Below are positions 25,401 through 55,559 of a DNA stretch of 64,000 nucleotides, piece after piece. A program made the position numbers and the translations under genes. This stretch comes from Aulostomus chinensis (lineage: Eukaryota; Chordata; Actinopteri; Syngnathiformes; Aulostomidae). The stretch lies in the NCBI GenBank assembly GCA_037954235.1, contig JBBMOA010000013.1:17867001-17931000 (forward strand), given 5' to 3'. Each line of letters begins with the position of its first letter. Within the stretch, counting starts at the first letter, position 1. The notes under the pieces are model-generated. The model did no database searches, had not been told where the DNA came from, and saw nothing but the letters and a program-made list of their open reading frames with translations.

Positions 25401-28400
25401 GGTTTCCCCGGCTCCTCAAACTGGCAAGTATCTCCTCTCATGTTGCAGTCATCCTCTTCTCTGTTTGGTCTGGTATGACAGTGTTTGGAACCAACTCACC
25501 TTGAAGACAAATGCAAACTGAAATGCAGTTGCTTTTCAAAGACAACCGTGTACACTCACTGCTTTTGTTGACTGGTGTGGGTGAAACCACCTCCAAATCA
25601 ATACCAGCAAGACAAAAAAATGGCGATGAATTTCTGGAGGAAACCCCCACTGACCACACAGGTGAACATCCAGGGAACAAACATTGAAATCGTGGAAAAC
25701 TGGTCTACAAATACACATCCTGTTCAAGAGGGGCCAGAGTCGCCTCCACCTACTGAAGAGACTACGGTTGGAGTGTGCAGGACTCTGCTGAGGGCCTTTT
25801 TATGACACTGGAGTGGCATCTGCAGTGGTCTGTTGGGGATGCGCAGCACCAAGAGGGATAGAATCAGGTTGAATAAGCTGGTGAGAAGGGCCAGCTCTGT
25901 TCTGGACTGTCCTCTGGATTCCGTAGAGGAAGTAGAGGACAGGAGGATGTTGGCCAAGCTGATGTCCGTCACTTCAAATTATTAGTCTTTTTATTTTAGC
26001 ACTGAGCTTTGTCATGCAATACGTCATCCATATGTGTAATATAAAACAAAGCAGTTGTGTATGTATACTTATCCTGTAAATTATTTTATACTGTCTGTCT
26101 TTCTTTCCCCCCCATGCTGCTGTAATAATAGAATTTCCCGAGTATCTTATCTTATTGTCTCCCTAGAGTATTGTACTGATGCCCTAACTAAGGAATTGCA
26201 CAACGATGCAACCTAACCCATCAAGAATTATTGCAGAATTTCCCCCTGTGATCTGTACATTTGAATTTGATGATTACATAACATCTGTAAATACATCAGA
26301 AGTATTTGGTTGTATAAAACCCTACAGGTCTAAAAGTTCAGCCAATGGTGATGTTTCTTTTGTTTTTAGGATGGGCATGACCTTCCTCCACCTATTGGGT
26401 TTGATGTGGAATCACCCACCACTATGCCCCCCTGCAAGGTAGTGCTTTTACCTCATGCGATTAAACACAATTTAATCAAACTGAAACTTCTGGTGTATTT
26501 GACATTACAAGTACTGTTCCATTGTGGTCATTTCATGATACATCATCTTAGGTTGATCTGATTTATTTACCTGATTAATGTCTCATTGAACTATCCAGGG
26601 CAGCTGTTTTGGATCCGATGAAATCAAAGCTCTCATTCTTCGATTTTTGCAACAGTGAGTGTCTACTTTTTTGCCTTTTTTAATATCTCAACCAGTCTTC
26701 GGGTTTCCATCAAAGGGTTCCGAAAACTTAAACCACATTTTCAGAAAGTTGCACTAGTTAATTGGGAGTTAATCAGTTTATTATGGTAATCTGTCGGTGC
26801 TTAACCTGCACTATGAGCAAGAGAGAATCTCAGGACTCGCAGCAAACCAACTCATGTGACTGTTGCAGGTACTACAGTATATATGACTCGGGGGACAGAC
26901 AGCCTCTCCTGGATGCTTACCATGATGGAGCATCTTTATCGCTCACTACACCATACTCCACCCAGAATCCCTCGAGGTAATATATGGACACAGAGATGTT
27001 TACTTCTACGTACAACTGTATTAAATGCATAGATTATAGTCTCCTTCATTTGCTGATTTTTATCCTTGATCACATTTAAGACTCCTCCCATCTTAAGTCT
27101 CAGCATTGTCTCCATGTTCCTCTGCTCTGGTGTTCAGGTCGAGTCTGGGGGAATATCACAAAGACACTCGAAACCTGAAGAGGATCAAAGACTCTAGTGA
27201 GTCCATCTATTTAGCCGTTGACCTACTGTGTGTTATTAATTGTTGCAGGGTTTTTAAAATTTTGTTTTCCTCTCTGAAACTTGCTACTGTCAGCAATACG
27301 GTTTAAACTGCTGAAGCACACGCGACTGAATGTGGTGGCATTCCTCAATGAGCTGCCCAAAACACAGCACGACATCGCCTCCTTCACCGTTGACGTAAAC
27401 ACCTGCACAGTGAGTCCACGGTTATTGTCCTAGTCAGTAGTAGCTACAACTCCTACTGGGCATAATCTATTAATCTTGTCTTTTTTTTTTTTCTCCGATT
27501 TACAGAACACACTACTATCCTTCACAGTGAGTGGGGTCTTCAAAGAAGGTAAATTCATCTTTTTTTATGTCAGGTCAATCTTATTGTCGTCCACTGCCAC
27601 ACTCGTGGTGTTTACTGTGTTGCCCATTTGTCTCTCAGTCGCTGTTGATGGTAAATCCAGAGACTCCACCATGGCCTTCTCTCGGGTTTTCATCACAGTA
27701 CCTGCTGGGAATTCTGGGTAAGTCCCTTTGCTTTTCGAAACTCTTCTTAATATCAGTTGTTTAAGAAATTGAGTTGAAATTGGAGCAAACGTGTATCTTC
27801 TTTGATATCAGGGGTGGAAAAAAAATGTCTGTCAAATGTCTGCTAACTGAAACAAATTCCCATTTTGACAAGTTGTTTTATTGTGTGTGCTTTGTTACTT
27901 GTTGGGCAGCACATGTAACATTGAAGGAAATGTTGGGAACTAGCCAACAGAATTAAGATCAAATCCAGTTCTCCCTGAAATACCTGGAACAGTCCGACCA
28001 GATTGTTTGTTCACGCTCTCCTTTCTTTGCCATAGTTTGTGTATCGTGAACGACCAGCTTTTCATCCGGATGGCTACAACAGAGGAGATCCGCCGGGCCT
28101 TTGTAGCTCCAGCTCCAACTCCTTCTTCCAGCCCCGTCCCCACCCTCACCGCATCGCAGCAGGAGATGCTCACAGCCTTTTCCCTGAAATCTGGCATGAA
28201 CCTGGAATGGTCCCAAAAGTAAGTTTGAAAGTATTGTGTGTATCCTGGCTGTTTTTGTATGAAATAACTTCAACTCTAAAATATTTCAATATTGAATTTC
28301 TCAGATGTCTGCAAGACAATGAGTGGGATTTCAATCGAGCGGGAGTAATATTCACTCAGTTGAAGGTAAGACTGGTTATTTTCTTATTCAGACATATGCA

Positions 28401-28492
28401 ATTGATTGTTTCAGGAAGTTACTAACATGCTTTGTTATCTTTTCTATTTCCAGACGGAAGGAAAAATACCCGATGTTGCATTCATTAAATAA
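19446..28492 (+). CDS. nxf1: Nuclear RNA export factor 1 (TAP/NXF1)
   Basis: Main mRNA export receptor; with NXT1 it carries mRNPs through the nuclear pore. Coding exons: 19446-19470, 19539-19598, 19996-20191, 20939-21110, 21203-21286, 21456-21560, 21791-21871, 22115-22184, 22287-22375, 22472-22579, 22691-22800, 25387-25423, 26370-26438, 26599-26654, 26869-26976, 27138-27196, 27294-27409, 27506-27548, 27639-27717, 28036-28218, 28305-28365, 28454-28492. All phases agree; 649 aa (human 619). Order: Arg/Gly-rich RNA-binding tail with RSRLEDADGDVSMSD; RRM-like domain from GWYKVTIPHGRKYDK (about 147-220); leucine-rich repeats (LAGLNLSNNRIHKLDEL, LKTLNLSHNELKS); NTF2-like domain (IYDSGDRQPLLDAYHDGA, VVAFLNELPKTQHD, NDQLFIR) that binds NXT1; C-terminal UBA-like domain for FG-nucleoporins (QQEMLTAFSLKSGMNLEWSQ, ending PDVAFIK). 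The intron after exon 11 matches the human CTE-bearing intron 10. The intron after exon 12 has a GC donor. Confidence 0.97.
20345..20650 (-). mobile_element. LINE 3' fragment in nxf1 intron
   Basis: The sequence AGAATCAGAATCCTTTATTG, followed by a G-run and a block ending in CCGATGATTATTTGGGCGG, resembles the reversed 3' end of a fish L2/Rex-type non-LTR element. It lies in the intron between coding exons 3 and 4 of nxf1. No intact frame remains. Confidence 0.45.
23585..23760 (+). promoter_or_regulatory. Candidate constitutive transport element (CTE) for intron-retained nxf1 mRNA
   Basis: The RNA signal that binds NXF1 directly and lets intron-containing RNA leave the nucleus was first defined in type D simian retroviruses and later found in intron 10 of mammalian NXF1. 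Its two conserved loop strands read GACGGGUAAGA and CAACCUAAG(A/G)CAGGC. Both are present here in the right order: GACGGGTAAGA at 23671-23681 and CAACCTAAGGCAGGC at 23703-23717. They flank a small hairpin (UCCCA at 23682-23686 with UGGGA at 23698-23702), while GGU/ACC can pair to close the internal loop. A second GGCGGGTA copy is at 23643-23650. Seen directly: the motifs, their order and the host intron. Inferred: the fold and the function. Confidence 0.78.
25318..25338. repeat. (GT)n microsatellite upstream of nxf1 exon 12
   Basis: About 10 GT units, some 50 bases before the acceptor of the 37-nt exon at 25387. Confidence 0.9.
25540..26170 (+). mobile_element. L2/Rex-like LINE, 3' ORF2 fragment inside a GC-AG nxf1 intron
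   Basis: The translated segments FVDWC, PLTTQVNIQGTNIEIVENW and VGVCRTLLRAF, and a broken continuation ending at a REDGRMLAK-like block near 25930-25970, match the C-terminal part of reverse transcriptases of fish L2/Rex-type non-LTR elements. The typical 3' tail TGCTGCTGTAATAATAGAAT follows at about 26114. The copy is 5'-truncated, has several frameshifts, and lies in sense orientation in the intron 25424-26369. It is separate from the nxf1 coding frame. Confidence 0.75.
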
Positions 28493-28508
28493 AAGTTGAA
28501 ATGCCTGC

Positions 28509-28514
28509 GTGAAA
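28509..28514 (+). terminator. nxf1: Polyadenylation signal of nxf1
   Basis: AATAAA lies about 20 bases past the stop codon, and further AATAAA copies follow near 28770. The 3' UTR is therefore either very short or up to about 300 bases. Confidence 0.6.
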
Positions 28515-28799
28515 TAAAATTGCAGTAATTTTATTTATGGATTATTTTATCATTTTGTTTGCCTTTTTGTTTTATTCAAATGGATGTAGATCAAGACAAC
28601 ATTTGTCTAGCGATGTTTGTTTTAGCAGCCAAATGTCACAAATGTTTGACCCAAAAACTGTAGATACAATTTTTTATTTTGAGTCGTTTGTATAGACTTC
28701 ACTTTGATTTAATAGTAATAAAGAAATGTGGCCAGTATTTTAAGTTGTTCATCTTGATATGTTGTAAAACAATAAAGAATGTCACACTGTAAATAAATG

Positions 28800-30086
28800 T
28801 ACCTTTTAGCCACTATGTATATGATGTGTGTAAAAGTTTATTCATGACTAGGAAAGTTGATGTTAAAAATAGGCTTTGAAGTCTTTTGTGTTTGTTTTAA
28901 TTCGCCGTATGTTAAAACTGTTGAAGCATTGAGCTTGACGCTTTTGCAGATCATAACCAGTCCGGTAGGTTGAAAGGTGGAGTTGGTTTGTTGCTGTAAG
29001 AAGTTATCATATTACCAGTACGATTACAGCAAAAACCAGTATGTATGAGCCATCCTATCAGGAGGGTAATAAGCCCCGACAGAAATTCACAGCAGCCAAA
29101 AATAGTCAGAGGTTGACTGTGTATGTTAAATAAAGATTTTCTGAAAGTCTTATTTGCTGATAAAAGGTTTTGGGGTTGATATCAAATTGGTTTAGTTTTT
29201 TCCCCCCCAATTTATGGTAATTGTTAGTACCATAATTACATTTAAATCCAATGTTTAAGAATTTTGAGTCAGTATACTTGTTTTTTGTCAAACATTTCTG
29301 GGCATAACACTGGACCTTGGACCAGACAAAAAGCTGAATTAGGATCATCAAACAAATTTAATAAAACGGGGAGGAGCACAGTGACTACTGACCTTAAACA
29401 GTATTTTGTTTTCTTGCAATAAAAGCAGAGGTCAAATAATGCGGAAATCAGCAAGACAGCTGTTATATATATATTTTTTTACTGTTGACGTGATAAATAG
29501 ATGCATACGATATTTTCACGTCTAACTTGAGTCGATTGTTGCGCTTGAATTGTTAATACATAACCCTTTTGTTAATAGTTTTATTTTTTATCACCATGAC
29601 TTTAGATTTTGAAATTTTGTCCTTACAAAGATGGCCCCTCGATTTGCTTGATATTTCCTTTTCCGGGAATTGTGACGTCACTGTGACGTATGACGCACGG
29701 ACGTGTTCGCCATACCATCAGTTGGCGTATGATAACAATAAACAACCCTGTAACAAGAGAGACACCAACAGGACCTGTCGCCGCAATTCGACCCAACCTG
29801 CCGAAAATATGAGCCGAGACAGCAGCAGACATTTGGAGTAGCGTGTCGTCAGGCAGCGGCAGACTCCCGTCGGTCCTGACACAAAGGATTTCCGAGTTTT
29901 TGTATCAAGCCCAGGGAGAAGTAGAGTTACGATTTACCCCTTCCCTAGCCCCCTCTAGCTAGCTGTGGCTCATTCCTGTTTTTTGCCCACTTTGTGTTAG
30001 CCTGTTATGCAGTTGCCAGAGGATTGTATTCGCACTCGTTCTCCTCCGCCACCTCTTCGCTCCCTCTCCCTGCTCTCTCTGGCCCT
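28800..30086. promoter_or_regulatory. atg2a: nxf1-atg2a intergenic region and atg2a promoter
   Basis: No coding exon is seen. The 3' part (29640-30086) is the atg2a promoter and 5' UTR. A perfect CRE palindrome TGACGTCA at 29673-29680 is followed within 20 bases by TGACGTA and TGACGCA. Several in-frame upstream Met codons exist, but MSRWLFPWS at 30087 is the conserved family start. Confidence 0.5.
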
Positions 30087-50259
<20,173 letters not shown>

Positions 50260-52110
50260 CGACATTCTGTCTATGTGAAGAAGTGCGTGTGTTTGTGTGT
50301 CTGAGAGAGATTTGGGAGAGCTAAAGCAGTGAATGCAGGGTTCGAATGTGTAATTGCATGTGTGTATGAACTAATGAGTCTGCGTGTTTCAATGCAAAAA
50401 GAAGGCAATGACTAACTACTGCTGCAGTTACTGATGCCCTGTGTTTCACGTGATTCCATTCATATACAGATTTTATTCTTGTTTTTCATTCAGTAGAAGT
50501 TCTGTGAGTTTGTGTCCCCTCAGTATTATATATTGCAGATTCCCCTCACTGTTGGTTAAGCGTGCAAACATATCGCCTTCACATCATCCGGCTTCATTCT
50601 CAAAACAACTGAGGGCAGACATACACCATCATCACTCTAAAGACTGGGGTCGGGGACTGTGGGTATCATTCCTGGCACACTGTCCCAAAGTGTTAATAGA
50701 AGGCTTGAAGGAGCCAAAACTCAAGCAAGACTTCCACAGGGCCCTGGGGCGGACATAGATAGTTTAAAAAAAAAAAAAAAGTATCTTTTTAAATGTCTTT
50801 AAAAAGTGTCTGCTCAGTTTAGTTAGTTTGAGGCCACAAGATATAAAGTGCTTCACTGATTTGTTTCCATAAGATCTAATTTGTACTCAGTTTAATTGTT
50901 TTGGGGTCAAAAATTATAACGTGTGAAAACATCATTAAATTGTGGTTAAAAAAATGTCTGGAGGGCCAAAATGATCAGAGAGATTTTTTTTTAACTCACT
51001 CATGTAAGGTAATTTGAGGACACAAGATATAACTTCTTAAAATTATATAATGATTGAGGGAAAACCTTATTTCTCATGTCCTTAATTCATTCGATTTAAG
51101 GAATGTTATATCGTGTGGCCTCAAAATAATGAAATTGAGGGAACAAAATTGTTTTCTCTCTGTAGATCCTCTCCAGGGCTCCGAATGCTTCAGTGTATCT
51201 AGGTAATCCTTGCTGGTACAAAGCTCCATGTAAGTAGTAGTACTTCTAGGTATGGGTACGTTATTTGGCTCTGCTCTCTTAAGTTCTTTGACAGGCTCTT
51301 ATGTGTCAGTGGCTTGGACATGACAGCACAGTTACATATATTTGGTTCAGTTTCCAACACTATGCACCTGCCGCCCTCAGTGCTGCTATTTGTGCCATAA
51401 ATCTAGCAGATTGCCCTTTTAACTTGCTTCTGTTGCCTTCCTCAAACCTGCAACCTTCCAGCAAAAATAATGGCTCATAGTGATAATCACACCTGACTGA
51501 ATAGAAACACTCGAAGCTTCTCAGTTCTGTTGCGTCGACATGTGTTTGTATCTGGGCTCAGATTTGTCTCTCTGAAGTGAATCGGTAACTCTGATGTCAG
51601 GAAGTGGTTTTTCTACCTACTTCTTTTTTTTTCTTTCTCCGTTTCCATGGGGATTTTGAGACGAAGAGTGGTCGGGATCTGAATCAGCCTGCTCTGTCTG
51701 CAAAATTGCTTTGCCCACTTCTTTAGTTGCCTTCCTGCTTTTTTTATGTTTCCTTATGTTTTTGTAATTTACTAAGTATTGTCATAATTATTTTCAAAAT
51801 GAGAGTTGATTGGATGTGAATCTTGTGACAATGATGGATGAGAACTTGGGGTTTTGTGGTTTAAAAATATTTTACATTTTTATCTTTTAATAAGTGTAAA
51901 AGATATGTGTCCCTGTGTGTAAGAAAGAGAGAGTGCGAGTGTGTTTGTGTGTGCGCATGATGCATGTCTGTGAGGGTGAAATGTTGATGCTTGTTACACT
52001 TCTTGTGTGTAATTATTTACTATATCATAAACTGTATGAATGACCTGTATAAAAAGACAAGGAATATAAAAAAAAATTAATACTAAAAATAAAAAGTTTG
52101 AGTAAAAAAA
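50260..52110 (+). other. atg2a: atg2a 3' UTR
   Basis: AT-rich, no coding signal. An AATAAA in a run of A-rich sequence at 52087-52092 is the best distal poly(A) signal, giving a 3' UTR of about 1.8 kb. An A-run lies near 50766-50780. Confidence 0.55.
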
Positions 52111-52480
52111 CTGGAAAAATGTTGTCCCTGTTAATTTTTGATAATTTCTTTTTTAATTTCTTTTATTTTTTGGTAATAATTTATTCTTAAATACATGTAC
52201 TGATAAAGTACATATAATTTGTAGATTAAGACTGTAATTGCAGTTACTGACATAATCCAGAGCTCGTGGAATTACGCCCTCTGAACAGCGAAACAATGCC
52301 GCTCATATAAAGCATCGCGGAACCAACGGCTGAAAAAAAACTTGGAGGACTTTGACAGCGAAGCACCACTTCCGGTATACTTGTCACGCTGCGATTTCGC
52401 GGAGCCGCCAAACCGTAGTAATCTTAGGGTATTATTTAAATATCGTGAACCCTGTATCTGAGTCCTTGCTGTGGAAAACC

Positions 52481-55244
52481 ATGAAGCTACTGACACACAA
52501 TATGTTGACCTCTCATGTGAAGGGGATCACGAAAGGATACCCGCTGCTCATCAAGGTAAACAATCTGTGCACGAGTCTCACACTTTAAACGGCATGCCTT
52601 TACAGTCTAGGTTCGAGAATTCTTAGGAGTGTGAAATCTTATCAGATATAAAAGACATGTTGCTTTTATCAGGATAATGTTTTCTTACAAAAGCTGACTT
52701 TCATAGCAAATGATAGCTCAAAGGTTAGCAAGCTAGCAGCAGGGCTTATGTTAATGCTCTTCTTTGTAACAAGGATGCAACAAAACAAATGTCTTCGTTT
52801 TTGTTTTTAGTAAATACTGCCCCTCGTGTAATTCTGACCATTTTAATCATATTGCGTTATTTCGTATATTTTGATTTTTATTTGATAGACTGTATCACAG
52901 TGGGGGGGGGGGGCGCTATCGGCCCTTTTCTTTTACTGTGTACCGTCAAGATGAATAATTCCCGGTCAGATTCTGTTACTTGAGTCTCAGTGTCCGCTCT
53001 ACTCATTTCATCGTGCAGGCAACTGAGGTCAAGGTGAATGAGGTGGCTTTCAACCCTCAGTTTGTTAGCAGGATGATCCCCAAGCTGGAGTGGCACGCCC
53101 TGGTCCAGGCTGCAGACGAGGTGAGTCCCACCAGCTGCTCAAGAACCAACAGGAGGTCTGTGTAGGTTCTCATTCATCCAGGTCATCGTAGATCGAAGCG
53201 AAGTAAAATCTGGTCAACTGGACGTAAGTTTATCTTGAAGACGTTTCACCTCTCATCCGAGAGGCTTCTTCAGTTCTAGTGAAGAGTGTGGAAACTCCAT
53301 CTTATAAACCTATGTACGAGTGGTCAGTGCTATTGTGGTGGAAACGACCCTCCCGAGACTCACCTGGCCTCTCCAAACGACAGTCGTTGTGCGGTGTCAG
53401 GGAGTTTCAGGGGTGGTCGTTAGGGAGTTTCACCGACCACTCAGATGCTAGTGGGCTGTAATGGCATCAGCCGTTCCACATGGGTCTCTCAGCTGAACTC
53501 TTTGGGGAAGCTTTGAAAGGACTTGGTTGTAAATAGGTGAAAGGAAATGTCGCAGTCCACCTCCTCTGTTCAAAGATGGTTTCTCTATCCTGACGTGGAT
53601 GGCTTCTTTAACTCCTCTTTCAAACCATCTGTCCTCTCTGTCGAGAATTTGGACATGGTCGTCCTGGAAGGAGTGAGTTAAACCAGACAACACTCTGAGA
53701 CAAAGACTGGTTCACCCCAAAGATCCCACCCCTCACAGCCAGAAAAGCAATCTGGTATACGCTGTCAGATGCAGTGAGGCCTGCACGGATCTCTACATAG
53801 GGGAAACCAAACAGCCCCTCAACGAGCGCATGGCCCAACATAGAAGAGCCAACTCTGGAGGACAGGACTCAGCGGTTTTCCTCCACCTCAAGGAGGAAAG
53901 CCACTCCTTCCAGGACGACCATGTCCAAATTCTCGACAGAGGCCAGGTGAGTCTCGGGAGGGTCATTTCCACCACAATAGCACTGACCACTCCCACATAG
54001 GTTTATAAGCTGGAGTTTCCACACTCTTCACTAGAACTGAAGAAGCCTCTCGGATGAGAGGTGAAACAATCAACCAACAGGAGGTTCACTGAGACAGTCC
54101 AGCAGGCTGGACCCCCCCCCCCCCCCCCCCCCCCCAACGAGGAAGAGCAGCACCTGAATCTACTTAAATCAACCGAGCTGTGGCCTCACAGCTCATTGGT
54201 TGGATCAGGTGTAGCTTTTACTTGGTTGGAATGAGAAACCTGCAGTCACACGGCCCTTTACTGGATCAGCAATCGTGCCATGGAGGGCCGTGTGTATGCA
54301 GGTTTTTTTTTCCAACCAAACACTTTAACACTCTTCTGTGGCTGAAGATGTGTTAATCAGTGGAATCACCCCTGGTTTAGATATTGTAATAGAAAACTGT
54401 GTAGTCGTCTATTCAACTTTTCTTTTTTGATAACGGGTACTCAGAAATGTTCCTGCGTTGGAGACCTAGGCTATTATGCAATAAATCATGTTCTCTGTGT
54501 CAGTTTACTTCGTACGCAGCAGCGCTGCAGGTGTTTGAAGTGTTGACAAATCTACTTTTTCAGATGTTTATGCTGCCGTGTTCATTTACACATAAAATTA
54601 ACTCCCTCTCATGAAAAAGAATGTTAATTTTAAAGTGTCACAGACCCTTGGCCATGCCTTTTTATACTTTGGGATTACAACCAGTAATGAATTTGGAGAA
54701 AAAGTCAAAATCACCATTTGAGTTTGACCATTTGGTTTGAGGTGTTTTGATGGGGAAAAAAGCAAAAAAACCTTTCAGCTCAATGAGCTTTTCCCCCCTG
54801 TAGCTGGGTCATCGGCAGGACCTGCCTGGTGATCTGGTGCCAAACTACGAGGAAAATGAAGAGTTCCTGAAGAAAGTGCACAGAGTTCTGTTGGAGGTAT
54901 GCAGCTGCCAGTCAGCGTTTTGCACCATGCTCTTTGTTACGGTGAAATAGAAACTTGTTAAAAGTACATGATGATCTTAAATAATTCATTGAGCATCACC
55001 TGTCACTTTTACTGGAACTAAGTTGCCTAACCCCAGCTACAAAAACCACCTCCGATACATCCACTTATCTTTTCCTGATTGGCGTCTATTGCTCTGTGGT
55101 GACCTCTAGTGGTGGTAGAACTCATGGCTGTGTGTGCTGCAGGTGGAAGTGATCGAGGGCTGTCTGCAGTGTCCCGAATCAGGACGTGAGTTCCCAATCT
55201 CCAGAGGAATCCCCAACATGCTGCTGAACGAAGATGAAGTGTAG
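52481..55244 (+). CDS. trmt112: tRNA methyltransferase activator subunit 11-2 (TRMT112)
   Basis: Small obligate partner that stabilises several SAM-dependent methyltransferases acting on tRNA (TRMT11, ALKBH8), rRNA (METTL5, BUD23) and release factor eRF1 (HEMK2). Coding exons 52481-52555, 53019-53120, 54804-54896 and 55143-55244, all in phase 0, give 123 aa (human 125). Start: MKLLTHNMLTSHVKG, the family's standard N terminus. The middle helices read VNEVAFNPQFVSRMIPKLEW and ADELGHRQDLPGDLVPNYEE. The C-terminal part of the zinc-ribbon-derived fold is GCLQCPESGREFPISRGIPN, ending MLLNEDEV. As in other vertebrates only part of the ancestral zinc ligand set remains. Intron 2 carries a Penelope-like insertion. 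AATAAA at about 55534 is the likely poly(A) signal. Confidence 0.97.
53158..54071. mobile_element. Penelope-like element insertion, inverted (palindromic) form, in trmt112 intron 2
   Basis: The plus strand near 53745-53940 encodes part of a GIY-YIG endonuclease, CTDLYIGETKQPLNERMAQH followed by HSFQDDHVQILDR. This is the C-terminal domain of Penelope-like retroelements (Neptune/Poseidon type). The minus strand at 53448-53693 encodes an overlapping, further C-terminal stretch (SHSFQDDHVQILDREDRWFE, then KPSLNRGGGLRH). Outer arms at about 53243-53310 and 53998-54067 are inverted repeats of each other (GAAGAAGCCTCTCGGATGAG on the right arm). The whole is flanked by the direct repeat AACCAACAGGAGGT (53144-53157 and 54072-54085), a probable target-site duplication. 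Confidence 0.82.
54112..54135. repeat. Poly-C tract of 24 bases
   Basis: Homopolymer C run in trmt112 intron 2, some 25 bases beyond the Penelope-like insertion. A second homopolymer (12 G at 52902-52913) lies in intron 1. Lengths may be inaccurate in the assembly. Confidence 0.9.
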
Positions 55245-55257
55245 ACCGACCTAGACT

Positions 55258-55258
<1 letters not shown>

Positions 55259-55287
<29 letters not shown>
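55259..55287. repeat. (GT)n microsatellite in trmt112 3' UTR
   Basis: About 14 GT units start 14 bases past the trmt112 stop codon, so they are part of the mature 3' UTR. Confidence 0.9.
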
Positions 55288-55292
<5 letters not shown>

Positions 55293-55559
55293 GTGCACGT
55301 GTGCGCGCATGTGCCTGCCTGCTCAGAAAGAGGGAGGACAGTGGATGCTGGCTTGAGTTGTTGCCAGGAGAAAACTGGTTTCTCAGTTCGGTTGATTGTG
55401 TTTCTGACATCTCAGTGGCTGATTAAGCAGCTGGAGGGGAGACGTTGGAAAAACAACGAATCCAAATGTCTCGCAAGACAAGCCCCAGTGGTTTTATCTG
55501 TATTTATTTTTATAACTGTTTTTGGCTCCTTTCAATAAAACTGTTTGAATTGCCATGAC

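Noticed and set aside
53620..53996. Minus-strand frames (73 and 67 aa) in trmt112 intron 2
   Set aside because: They run antisense to the GIY-YIG endonuclease frame of the Penelope-like insertion.
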